Shown here piece by piece: positions 1 through 6,858 of a stretch of DNA of 25,537 nt. Positions within the stretch are counted from its first letter, which is position 1. Each line of letters starts with the position of its first letter. The position numbers and the translations under genes are program-made. The notes under the pieces are model-generated. The model saw only the letters and a program-made list of their open reading frames with translations. It ran no database searches and had not been told where the DNA came from. Source of the DNA: Clostridia bacterium (GTDB lineage: Bacteria > Bacillota > Clostridia > Christensenellales > UBA1242); the NCBI GenBank assembly GCA_900753315.1, contig CAADYP010000020.1:1-25537 (forward strand), given 5' to 3'.

Positions 1-193
1 AAAAGATAAATTTAAAATTGTCATAATAAATGCAATACCATAAAAATTCATTCAATGTATCAGGACTATAACCCAATGGCACTGTGCAATAGTCAAAATC
101 ATCGAATTTCTTTCCATCTAATTTTTCATAGACATCTGCATAAAAATCTTGATATGATTTATAATCATTTCTATTAAATACTATTTCTTTCAT
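1..193 (-). CDS. Barstar-like RNase inhibitor, N-terminal 64 residues (runs off the left edge)
   Basis: The ATG at 193-191 is preceded by AAGGAG 12 bases upstream, lying directly after the TAG of the barnase remnant, so the two are translationally coupled. The visible protein begins MKEIVFNRNDYKSYQDFY and continues past the window edge. The pattern (beta strand, helix around residues 12-25, then YSPDTLNEFLW near 42-52, then a hydrophobic strand NFKFIF) fits the barstar fold, and the position right behind a barnase domain is where the immunity inhibitor is expected. Barstar binds and plugs the barnase active site in the cytoplasm. The acidic barstar residues D35 and D39 are not obvious here: N48 and W52 fall at those places in my alignment. 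Identity therefore rests as much on context as on sequence. It could be another small immunity protein. Confidence 0.55.
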   Translation of the reverse strand, partial: MKEIVFNRNDYKSYQDFYADVYEKLDGKKFDDFDYCTVPLGYSPDTLNEFLWYCIYYDNFKFIF

Positions 194-205
194 TGTTCTC
201 TCCTT

Positions 206-512
206 CTATTTAATCCAATAAACAATTACGTTCCCATCAAGATGTGTCGTTGAATAAAACATTAAACCATCATTTGAGTAATATAATCTTAATTCATTTC
301 TTTTCCCAGAAAAATAATTAATATCGCATTCATGCCACACCCTTCCTTCTTTTTCTGGCAAAATGTGCTCATCATTAAAATATATGTCCCCACCAATCAT
401 TTTTCCATTTGCAAATACCTTTATGCAGATATTGTTTATAAACAACAAAATAATCTTCCAAGCTTTGTGTAACTTTGTTGAGTACTTCTTCATTGTCTGA
501 CAAATTTATCAT
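206..512 (-). pseudogene. Barnase-type guanyl-specific ribonuclease, broken by an internal deletion with frameshift
   Basis: Two frames together make a barnase. The first frame starts at ATG 512 (GAGGTG just upstream; an in-frame ATG also at 524) and gives 45 residues with SLEDYFVVYK matching the barnase N-terminus (VADYLQTYHK), then stops at 377-375. The second frame, open from 493 to 206, carries the catalytic half: GKMIGGDIYFN, then EKEGRVWHECDINYFSGKRN. It aligns without gaps to barnase 46-102. Glu55, Arg65, Arg69 and His84 of this frame match barnase Glu73, Arg83, Arg87 and His102 with the same spacing (10, 4, 15). The stretch corresponding to about barnase residues 20-42, including Lys27, is missing; about 10 bases remain between the two homologous parts where about 69 are expected. 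Barnase Arg59 is replaced by Asp41. A product starting at 493 would have no ribosome site and no N-terminal helix, so I call it inactive. No signal peptide is seen. Confidence 0.8.
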
Positions 513-546
513 ATCACACCTCATTTCTCTTTTTCAAGTCATTGAG

Positions 547-574
547 ATTGTAAAACGAAAAAACTGTTATGCAA
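547..574 (-). promoter_or_regulatory. Probable promoter of the barnase/barstar pair
   Basis: Read on the minus strand, TTGCAT (574-569), a 16-base spacer and TACAAT (552-547) form a reasonable sigma-A type promoter. The transcript would begin near 540, about 28 bases before the ATG at 512. It lies between the tRNA terminator and the barnase remnant. Confidence 0.45.
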
Positions 575-609
575 GAAACAGTGCCAAAATTTTAACTCAA
601 AATGGTAAT

Positions 610-633
610 AAAAAAGGAAGTCAAAAGACTTCC
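610..633 (-). terminator. Terminator of the tRNA-Glu transcript
   Basis: On the minus strand GGAAGTC, loop TTTT, GACTTCC is followed by a run of six T. It starts 6 bases beyond the tRNA CCA end, so it is a typical intrinsic terminator. Confidence 0.85.
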
Positions 634-638
634 AAATT

Positions 639-713
639 TGGTGACCCCGACGGGATTCGAACCCATGATACCGCCGTGAAAGGGCGGTGTCTTAACCGCT
701 TGACCACGGGGCC
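639..713 (-). tRNA. tRNA-Glu (anticodon TTC)
   Basis: The minus strand reads GGCCCCGTGGTCAAGCGGTT at the 5' end and closes with CGGGGTCACCA. The acceptor stem pairs over seven positions (G2 with U71 is a wobble), the anticodon arm is CCGCC-CTTTCAC-GGCGG with anticodon TTC, and the T arm has GGTTCGAATCC. The CCA end (639-641) is encoded. It has its own promoter and terminator and stands alone. Confidence 0.97.
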
Positions 714-746
714 ACAATCAAAAACTGATGCACTCAATGCGTTGTA

Positions 747-776
747 AGTATAATATAAACACTGCCAACCTGTCAA
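747..776 (-). promoter_or_regulatory. Promoter of tRNA-Glu
   Basis: Minus strand TTGACA (776-771) is followed at 17 bases by TTATAC (753-748), or at 18 bases by TATACT (752-747). The -10 lies about 34 bases before the mature tRNA 5' end. Confidence 0.75.
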
Positions 777-823
777 GCATTTTTTTAAAAAAATTTGAAA
801 ATGCAAAAATTATTCAATAATTA

Positions 824-852
824 TTGACATTTCATGCAAAATTGGTTATATA
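824..852 (+). promoter_or_regulatory. Promoter of the small membrane protein gene
   Basis: Perfect -35 TTGACA (824-829), 17-base spacer and TATATA (847-852). The start codon at 875 follows after a ribosome site AAAGGAGA. Confidence 0.7.
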
Positions 853-874
853 TAATTATATAAAAGGAGAGATT

Positions 875-1261
875 ATGAAAAATACATGGTCAAAAAAATG
901 GAAAACCGTTTTAATTTGGTTAAGCGGATATTTGTCATTCGTCGCATATGCAATTGTTGGTGGTTACACAATTGTCAAGAGTGAAGATGAAGACTTGAAG
1001 AAAACAGCAAAAGTTGCTTTGGTTGTAACATTGATTTTTACAGCGTTAACCGCATTTTTCACAATTTTTGGTTACTGCGGAAGTTTCAGTAGCTCTTATT
1101 ATGGCTCTGGTGCACAAAGGTTCTGTTCAATCTGCCAAACAATAATTTCAATCGCAAAAATCATCGTTTTTGCAGTCTTCATAATCATGGCTCTCTGTGA
1201 AAAAACTGTCAAGGTTGAAATCAAAGATGCCCCAAAAGAAGAAACAATAGATAAAGAATAA
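875..1261 (+). CDS. Small three-helix membrane protein, unknown function
   Basis: I chose ATG 875 because AAAAGGAGA ends four bases before it; an earlier in-frame start at 824 lies inside the -35 box and has no ribosome site. The 128-residue product has a lysine/tryptophan-rich N-terminus (MKNTWSKKWKTV), three hydrophobic segments (about 11-31, 44-66 and 90-112) and a charged C-terminal tail rich in Glu and Lys. A small loop with YCGSFSSSYYGSG and CSICQ lies between helices 2 and 3. I do not recognise a family. It is a single-gene unit with its own promoter and a terminator at 1301-1340. Confidence 0.75.
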   Translation: MKNTWSKKWKTVLIWLSGYLSFVAYAIVGGYTIVKSEDEDLKKTAKVALVVTLIFTALTAFFTIFGYCGSFSSSYYGSGAQRFCSICQTIISIAKIIVFAVFIIMALCEKTVKVEIKDAPKEETIDKE

Positions 1262-1300
1262 TTTTAATAAAAAGTCACAATTTATGGCTTAAAAATGAAA

Positions 1301-1340
1301 AAAAAAGAAGAGTTTACTTTAATGTTTTCTCTTCTTTTTT
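1301..1340. terminator. Bidirectional terminator between convergent genes
   Basis: AAAAAAGAAGAG (1301-1312) pairs with CTCTTCTTTTTT (1329-1340) around a 16-base loop. The A and T runs make it work for the membrane protein on the plus strand and the lipoprotein on the minus strand. Confidence 0.7.
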
Positions 1341-1847
1341 CTATTTCACATTTCCGTCTTTATCCATATACATCGTGCCTTTAACAACAATAATCTTATA
1401 CTCTTGTTTTTCTGTTCCGTCTTGCCAAACGACAGAAAATTTAACACTCGAATTTTTCTTTGAGACGATTGGATAAATAGTAAAAAATCGTTGTGTTTGT
1501 CCATTTATTGTTTCCAGAAACTTGCCAGAAGCATAATTTACGCCATTCATTTCAAGAGTTGCATTTGCCAAATCCAAGTTTTCATCAGGTGCAGTAACCT
1601 TTAAACCAATTCTGCACCCCGCATCTAACCCCTTGCTCTCATCCGCATTGCTGTATTGCACAACTTCGTTTTCTCCACCAATAAAAACAATCCTTTTGTT
1701 TTTGTCATAAACAAAACTCAAACTTCCACCTGTTCTTGCATCATCTCTCACAATTTGAGCAGAATCCAGTTTTTGACTTCCGCATCCAACACATGAAATA
1801 ACAGCCAAAAAACATGCAATAAAAACCAAAAATTTCGTCTTTTTCAT
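1341..1847 (-). CDS. Putative lipoprotein, unknown function
   Basis: The protein starts MKKTKFLVFIACFLAVISC, a lipoprotein signal peptide with lipobox VISC (or the following CVGC), so the mature part should be lipid-anchored outside the membrane. The body of about 140 residues is strand-rich (for example RIGLKVTAPDENLDL and VKFSVVWQDGTEKQEYKI), which looks like an immunoglobulin-like beta sandwich, but no family is recognised. Start: ATG 1847 places the lysines properly; a TTG at 1862 would add five residues. Neither has a clear Shine-Dalgarno site. It lies 44 bases behind the symporter gene and is probably cotranscribed with it, but nothing in the sequence shows a shared function. Confidence 0.7.
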   Translation of the reverse strand: MKKTKFLVFIACFLAVISCVGCGSQKLDSAQIVRDDARTGGSLSFVYDKNKRIVFIGGENEVVQYSNADESKGLDAGCRIGLKVTAPDENLDLANATLEMNGVNYASGKFLETINGQTQRFFTIYPIVSKKNSSVKFSVVWQDGTEKQEYKIIVVKGTMYMDKDGNVK

Positions 1848-1891
1848 GTTTATAGTTTGCAAATATTTGAAAAAATTATTCTATATATTGT

Positions 1892-3373
1892 CTATTTTTT
1901 GCTTTCTTCATTCGCTTTAATTTGCACCTTCAAGACATCTGATCTCTTTATGCTATAACTTGAAAAAATGATTATTGCAATCGTAAGTGAAATGGCACTA
2001 CCAAAAAAAACTATTCGTCCAAGCCCAGTCTGGACTGCTAGTGCTTGAACAGGTTGTGATGAGTCAAACTTCACCAAATCAAGCAAAAGCCCAATAAACA
2101 AAAGCGCCACCGAGTTTGAAAAATTGTAAGTGAAAGTATAATATCCAGTATATCTCCCAGCATTATTTTCGCCAGTTCTGTATTGCTCCATTGTCACAAC
2201 ATCTGCATACATTGAATGTGGCAAAGAATACAATGCTCCGGAGCCAATTCCACAAATAAACAGACATGGCAAAACAAACCAAAAGATATAATCACTTGTG
2301 CAATAAACCCTAAACAAAAAGGTTACACTCGTAAGAGCGATGCCAAACAAGAGCACAGATAAAGCAAAAATCAAAGTTTGTTTCTTATCATATTTTTTAA
2401 CTATGTTGACCCAAAGTGCTTGTGACAAAATCGCCCCACCAAACAGGCAAATCATTAAAGTTGAAATTTGAAAACTTGAAAAATGATAGCAAAAAGTAAA
2501 CAAATGCATGCCAACAGAAGTGATAAACACTGTTGCTATGAGCGAGACAGAATACCCAAGCATAACCACTCTAAAATCCTTTTTCTTAAAAGTTTCTACA
2601 TATCCGGAAAGGATTTTTTCAAATCCATCATTTTTTTGTTTGTGCTTTTTTGCTTTGCTTTCGCCAATTTCTCTGTCACTTTCTTCACTCAATTCTTTGT
2701 CATAATTTGGCATTGATCTCACTCTTTTCATTGTTCCAAAAATTGTGCAAAGACCGCATAACAACGCCAATGCAGAATTGACCATTGCGATATTTACATA
2801 CCCCTGTCTATTAAATTGTCCTTGTGAGCCAACATCAGCAGAAGGCATAAAGACATACATCAAGAGACTTGGCAAAATCAACCCCATAATGTAAAAAACA
2901 GTTTTAAATCCTTGCATTTTGGTTTGGTCGTTATAATCCGGTGCAATATCAATACAAAGTGCAGAATAAGGCGTGGCAAAAAATGTATTAAAGGTTTCCT
3001 GCAAAAGCAAGAACGACAAAAGCCAAATCACCATCACCCACTGTTTGTTTGACACTGGGCACGACCACAATAAGACATTGTTTATTGCAAGAGCGAAACT
3101 TGCAAAAAGCATGTGACCAAGTCTACGGCCAAAAAACTTGCTTCTTGTTTTATCAGAAAAATATCCAATCAGCGGGTCAGACAGACCATCCCAAAGAGAT
3201 GTAATTGCAATTGTCACTCCAACCAATGCCCCAGGTAGTCCCAAAACACTTGTAGCAAAAAACATAATAAAACTGCTGACTGTCTGTCCCATCGACCCAT
3301 AGCCAAGGTTTCCAACTCCATAAAACAGTTTTGTTTGAAAATTTAATGTTTCCTTTTTCTTTTTTGCTTTCAC
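1892..3373 (-). CDS. GPH family (MelB-like) sugar:cation symporter
   Basis: A 493-residue membrane protein of the glycoside-pentoside-hexuronide branch of the major facilitator superfamily, with about 12 hydrophobic segments. The family signature WDGLSDPLIGYFSDKTRSKF sits at 61-80; Asp62 and Asp66 correspond to the cation-site aspartates Asp55 and Asp59 of MelB, followed by GRRLGHMLF. Such proteins import a sugar or glycoside with Na+ or H+; the substrate cannot be read from the sequence, and no glycosidase lies next to it. A hydrophilic loop of about 50 residues rich in Lys and Glu follows helix 6. The start is GTG 3373 with no ribosome site; a TATATT box ends six bases before it, which suggests a leaderless message. 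Confidence 0.88.
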   Translation of the reverse strand: MKAKKKKETLNFQTKLFYGVGNLGYGSMGQTVSSFIMFFATSVLGLPGALVGVTIAITSLWDGLSDPLIGYFSDKTRSKFFGRRLGHMLFASFALAINNVLLWSCPVSNKQWVMVIWLLSFLLLQETFNTFFATPYSALCIDIAPDYNDQTKMQGFKTVFYIMGLILPSLLMYVFMPSADVGSQGQFNRQGYVNIAMVNSALALLCGLCTIFGTMKRVRSMPNYDKELSEESDREIGESKAKKHKQKNDGFEKILSGYVETFKKKDFRVVMLGYSVSLIATVFITSVGMHLFTFCYHFSSFQISTLMICLFGGAILSQALWVNIVKKYDKKQTLIFALSVLLFGIALTSVTFLFRVYCTSDYIFWFVLPCLFICGIGSGALYSLPHSMYADVVTMEQYRTGENNAGRYTGYYTFTYNFSNSVALLFIGLLLDLVKFDSSQPVQALAVQTGLGRIVFFGSAISLTIAIIIFSSYSIKRSDVLKVQIKANEESKK

Positions 3374-3379
3374 TTAATA

Positions 3380-3400
3380 AATATATGAGACAAACTTGTC
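3380..3400 (-). promoter_or_regulatory. Candidate promoter -10 and operator of the symporter gene
   Basis: On the minus strand TATATT (3385-3380) ends six bases before the GTG start. Just upstream lies the palindrome GACAAGTTTGTC (3400-3389), arms GACAA/TTGTC with two bases between. This is where a repressor or activator would sit. No good -35 hexamer is seen. A similar palindrome lies at 3512-3523 before the divergent gene. Confidence 0.4.
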
Positions 3401-3511
3401 CATAAAAACCTAAATTGAAAAACTTTTAAACAAAAAGCCAATAACTTGTGCTAGCAAAATATGCATGTGTTTATTTTTAGTAATCAAAACAACCATCTCT
3501 TTTCAGTCTCG

Positions 3512-3551
3512 AACAAGATTGTTTGACCTTGCACATTGAAATGTGTTAACA
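3512..3551 (+). promoter_or_regulatory. Promoter of the metallophosphoesterase gene with overlapping palindrome
   Basis: TTGACC (3523-3528), 17-base spacer, TTAACA (3546-3551), with the start codon 22 bases further on. The palindrome AACAAGATTGTT (3512-3523) abuts the -35 and has the same form as the one before the divergent symporter gene. Confidence 0.4.
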
Positions 3552-3573
3552 TAAATTTATAAAGGATAGAAAT

Positions 3574-4743
3574 ATGGAAGTTATAACCAAAGAAGAACAG
3601 CAAATTCACCACAATTTAAAAAACAAAAAAAACGGGAAACTTACAAAGCTGTTTTCTATTCTCACTGCATGTCTGCTTGCTTTTTTAACATTTTTCACTA
3701 TCACATGGTTTGTTGGAAGTTCTAAAATCTTGGATTACATTCAAAAAGTCAATATCACAGCATCTGCAAATGAAAATGTTATAATCTCCAAAGATGTTAT
3801 AAACCAAACTGTAGAAATAGACAATAAAACTGGCAGAGAACTTAAAATTCTGCAATTGTCAGATATTCATTTCGCTTGCAGTGTTTTTCGCTATAATCTT
3901 GACAAAAAAGTTACAGACCAAATTGTAAAATGCGTGAATAAAAATAATCCAGATATTATTGTCATCTCTGGCGATGCTCTTTCTCCAATTTGGATAACAT
4001 CTGGAACTAGAAACTCTAAAAACCAACTTGATGCATTCATCTCTCTTTTTGAAAAAATTGGTATTCCATATACGTTTTGTTTCGGGAACCACGACCCTGC
4101 TGGGACACTCTCAAAAGAATGTATTTCAAAAAAACTCGAGAAAGCTCCAACATCTTTTTACATTCGCGGCGACAGAAACATTAAGGGTGAAGGCAATTAT
4201 TCTGTCAAAATTTATCAAAACGGCGTTCTTTCTTCATCTTTTATCTTTATGGATAGTGGCGGACGTGACGGCACTGGTTATGAAGGTGTTTCCGCTTCGC
4301 AAGTTGAATGGTATGAAAAAGAAATTTTGAAACTTAAAGCCGAAAAAACCGATATCAAAAACTTATTATTCATGCATATTCCAATCCCTGAATACGACTC
4401 ATTTTATTCTGAAGCGAAAAAGGGAAATAGCAATTATGAAATCACAATGGGCACTAAAGGTGAAGCGGTTTGCAATGGTAAACAACGTGGACTTTATGAA
4501 AAAATGGCAGAACTAAACTGCACAAAATGGGTTTATGTTGGACATGACCACAAAAATAACTATTCAGTTCTTGATAAAACAACATCAATCACACTTTCCT
4601 ATGGTATGGGCATGGACTATACCGCCTATCCAACAATAAAGCATACAACAAAATATCGCGGAGGACGAGTAATTTTGCTTTTAACAGATGGAAATATTGA
4701 AAGTTATCTTGTCAAACAAGATAACAACTATGAAAGGATTTAA
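3574..4743 (+). CDS. Membrane-anchored calcineurin-like metallophosphoesterase
   Basis: ATG 3574 follows AAAGGAT. Of 389 residues, 1-24 are basic, 25-48 form a membrane anchor, and the rest is a calcineurin-type phosphoesterase that should face outward. All five metal-binding motifs are present: D97-x-H99 (LSDIHF), GD at 133-134, GNHD at 171-174, H268 (FMHIPIP) and GHDH at 323-326. These coordinate a two-metal centre that hydrolyses phosphoesters. The layout resembles the YkuE/Dcr2-like secreted phosphodiesterase group, but the substrate is unknown. It is monocistronic, with a strong terminator at 4820-4849. Confidence 0.88.
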   Translation: MEVITKEEQQIHHNLKNKKNGKLTKLFSILTACLLAFLTFFTITWFVGSSKILDYIQKVNITASANENVIISKDVINQTVEIDNKTGRELKILQLSDIHFACSVFRYNLDKKVTDQIVKCVNKNNPDIIVISGDALSPIWITSGTRNSKNQLDAFISLFEKIGIPYTFCFGNHDPAGTLSKECISKKLEKAPTSFYIRGDRNIKGEGNYSVKIYQNGVLSSSFIFMDSGGRDGTGYEGVSASQVEWYEKEILKLKAEKTDIKNLLFMHIPIPEYDSFYSEAKKGNSNYEITMGTKGEAVCNGKQRGLYEKMAELNCTKWVYVGHDHKNNYSVLDKTTSITLSYGMGMDYTAYPTIKHTTKYRGGRVILLLTDGNIESYLVKQDNNYERI

Positions 4744-4819
4744 CAAATTACATCCACTTGATTTTACAAAACTCTTACTGAAAATCGTCAAAAGAAAATA
4801 GTATAACAAAATAAAATAT

Positions 4820-4849
4820 AAAAAACTCGGTTAATTAACCGAGTTTTTT
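4820..4849. terminator. Perfect palindromic bidirectional terminator
   Basis: A 30-base perfect palindrome: ACTCGGTTAA paired with TTAACCGAGT, flanked by A and T runs. It ends the phosphoesterase gene on the plus strand and the CYTH-like gene on the minus strand. Confidence 0.9.
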
Positions 4850-4857
4850 AAACAAAT

Positions 4858-5640
4858 TTAAACACTTTCTTTCTTCTTAAAGAATCTCTTTTTCTCTTTT
4901 TTCTTGCCTGGTATATTCTCTTTGTCTTGTTCTGTCAGTGTTGGAACTGGCGGTTTAATTAAAACTTCAGCAATTTCAAACTTGTTTCTGTTTATAAGCA
5001 CCAATTCCTTGCAATCTCTTTCAATTGCATCCAAAATCTGTTGCCTTTCTTTTTCATACGCTGGATTGAGTTCCATTTTAATTGAGAAAATTCTCTTTTT
5101 CCCCTTTTTGCCCGTTCTCACATCTTTAACTTTCAAATTTTCAAACGAAAGTTCCGCTTCATAGCCTGTTCCACTGACAATTTTATATCTATTCCCACCT
5201 ATATCAATTCTCAAATATGGGATGCAGTGTTTTACAATTTCTTCAACATTGATTGTAAAAAGATTGTTGAAAATCTTGTTAATCTCATCCGCAATTTGCA
5301 TTGGGAAATCACTAGGTTGGTCATTTGCTTCACATTCTCCCAAAAATGCCTTTTTCTCTCTATTTTGAATCCTACCAATTGAGCTTATTCTAACCAAAGA
5401 AAAATAAGTCCTTTGTGGGGTAGTCTTTTTTCTTATAATAAGTCCAGCTCCAGTCAACAAATATTTGTCAGTATCATAAATTGTTTCGACTTCTTTGATT
5501 TTTGTGTCAAACAAAATTGTGTAAAACCCAAGCCTTCTAGCCAATTTTTGCAAAGTAAATTTCTCATTGTCAATGATGATATCATAGTTTAATCTCAATG
5601 TACTGAAATTTGTAGGTTTCCCTTTGTCTCCAAGAAACAT
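4858..5640 (-). CDS. Divergent CYTH-like protein with lysine-rich tail
   Basis: ATG 5640 is preceded by AAAAGGAG. The 260-residue protein carries features of the CYTH/triphosphate tunnel fold: KEVETIYDTDKYLLTGAGLIIRKK (49-72) resembles the family stretch with YDT and the Arg-x-Arg strand; YLRIDIGGNRYKI (142-154) supplies further basic strand residues; AELSFENLKVKD (162-173) and RIFSIKMEL (183-191) resemble the later acidic strands. CYTH enzymes bind triphosphates (thiamine triphosphate, cAMP, polyphosphate). The usual N-terminal ExExK motif is not visible, so it may bind rather than hydrolyse its ligand. The last 20 residues are mostly Lys with a few Phe, suggesting binding to nucleic acid, polyphosphate or membrane. 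The family call is from pattern only. Confidence 0.5.
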   Translation of the reverse strand: MFLGDKGKPTNFSTLRLNYDIIIDNEKFTLQKLARRLGFYTILFDTKIKEVETIYDTDKYLLTGAGLIIRKKTTPQRTYFSLVRISSIGRIQNREKKAFLGECEANDQPSDFPMQIADEINKIFNNLFTINVEEIVKHCIPYLRIDIGGNRYKIVSGTGYEAELSFENLKVKDVRTGKKGKKRIFSIKMELNPAYEKERQQILDAIERDCKELVLINRNKFEIAEVLIKPPVPTLTEQDKENIPGKKKEKKRFFKKKESV

Positions 5641-5765
5641 AAACTCAACTCCTTTTTGAAAATTCCAAAACTATATAATTTATTTTAAACAATAAAAGAA
5701 AAAAATGCAAATGTTTAACAATATTATTTTGGGCAATACTCGTTTTGTTTTAAAAGGAGAAAAAT

Positions 5766-6368
5766 ATGGATTTTAATGAAAGCACAACGAAAACAAACCT
5801 GGCTCGTTCGTTTTCTGCCGAATGTCAAGCTGGCGCAAGGTATCAATTTATGTCAAAAATGGCATTGTCTGACAATCAGAAATTTCTGTCAGACACAATG
5901 AAAACACTTGCAAAAAACGAAATGGCTCATGCCAAAATTTTCTATGACTATATCATTGAAAAAAGCAATGGGACTTGTAAAAACATTCCTATTGAAGCAG
6001 GTTATCCGTTTGAAGCAACCGAACTTAAAACCTCACTTTTGGAAGAAAGCAAAATAGAACTTTCGGAAGCAGACAACATTTATCCATCGTTTGCCAGAAT
6101 AGCCAAAGATGAAGGTTTCTTGGATATTGCAAAATCTTTTGAAATGATTGCAAAAGTTGAAGAGACTCACCATAAAATTCTTGAATATTTGGGACATCTA
6201 TACAAATCAAACAAGATGTATAAAAGAGAAAAACCAACAAAATGGAAATGCTCTTCATGTGGCTTTGAAACAACAACCAAAGAAGGTTTTAAAGAGTGTC
6301 CACTCTGTCATATGCCACAAGGATATATTATCATCAATATTGAAAAAGAGCTAAATGAAGAAAAGTAA
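5766..6368 (+). CDS. rbr: Rubrerythrin
   Basis: ATG 5766 follows AAAAGGAG. The 200-residue protein has the two-part rubrerythrin plan. A ferritin-like four-helix bundle (1-150) carries the diiron ligands Glu19 (SAECQAG), Glu52 and His55 (NEMAHAK), Glu93/94, Glu126, Glu132 and His135 (VEETHHK). A rubredoxin-like iron site follows: Cys162, Cys165 (CSSC), Cys178, Cys181 (CPLC). It reduces hydrogen peroxide to water in anaerobes with electrons from rubredoxin or NADH oxidoreductases, in the cytoplasm. The gene is monocistronic; no perR or reductase partner is nearby. Confidence 0.95.
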   Translation: MDFNESTTKTNLARSFSAECQAGARYQFMSKMALSDNQKFLSDTMKTLAKNEMAHAKIFYDYIIEKSNGTCKNIPIEAGYPFEATELKTSLLEESKIELSEADNIYPSFARIAKDEGFLDIAKSFEMIAKVEETHHKILEYLGHLYKSNKMYKREKPTKWKCSSCGFETTTKEGFKECPLCHMPQGYIIINIEKELNEEK

Positions 6369-6447
6369 GGTATTGGCGAAATTTTTGCCATATTGGGCAA
6401 AACCAACAGACTTTTCACCTCTCTGGCTGACTTTTTTACACAGCAAG

Positions 6448-6481
6448 AAAAAAGACATCAACATAAATTGATGTCTTTTTT
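6448..6481. terminator. Bidirectional terminator between rubrerythrin and HU genes
   Basis: AAAAAAGACATCAA (6448-6461) pairs with TTGATGTCTTTTTT (6468-6481) around a six-base loop; it serves both convergent genes. Confidence 0.9.
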
Positions 6482-6498
6482 GATTTAAAGATGGACTA

Positions 6499-6774
6499 TT
6501 AAGCATTAAAAACGGCTTTAAAACTTTTACCAAATTTAAACTTAGGTGTTTTGCAAGCAGCAACCTTAACAGGTTTCTTTGTCAAAGGATTAATCTTTGT
6601 TGTTGCTGGTTTAGAAACAAGTTCGAAAGAACCGAAACCAGGGATTTGGATTTTTTCTCCTTTTTTAAGTACGCAAACAATTGTATCAATAACAGAATCA
6701 AAAACAATACCTGCGTCTTTTTGTGTGCAATTTGCTTTTTCAGCAACCGCTTTAATGAATTCACCTTTATTCAT
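6499..6774 (-). CDS. hup: HU-type nucleoid DNA-binding protein
   Basis: ATG 6774 follows AAAAGGAG. The 91-residue protein matches HU/IHF throughout: MNKGEFIKAVAEKANCTQKDA at the dimer helices, then IQIPGFGSFELVSKPATTKINPLTKKPVKV with the DNA-wrapping arm and its proline near 62 (NPLTKK), and a closing FKFGKSFKAVFNA. It bends and compacts DNA as a dimer. It lies downstream of lepB but has its own promoter (6820-6848), whose start region carries an inverted repeat. Confidence 0.96.
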   Translation of the reverse strand: MNKGEFIKAVAEKANCTQKDAGIVFDSVIDTIVCVLKKGEKIQIPGFGSFELVSKPATTKINPLTKKPVKVAACKTPKFKFGKSFKAVFNA

Positions 6775-6808
6775 AATCTATCTCCTTTTGATGATAATTC
6801 GCATATCA

Positions 6809-6848
6809 ATGCTATAATAATATTAGCATAAATAAAGAGATTTAGCAA
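6809..6848 (-). promoter_or_regulatory. Promoter of the HU gene with inverted repeat
   Basis: Minus strand TTGCTA (6848-6843), 17-base spacer, TAATAT (6825-6820). The inverted repeat ATGCTA (6809-6814) / TAGCAT (6824-6829) with a nine-base centre covers the -10 and the likely start point, a fitting place for an operator. Confidence 0.5.
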
Positions 6849-6858
6849 ACAAAATCAA

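Noticed and set aside
206..493. Barnase frame from ATG 493 as an intact 95-residue gene
   Set aside because: No ribosome site before 493 and its first 22 residues have no similarity to barnase; the true N-terminus is in another frame starting at 512.
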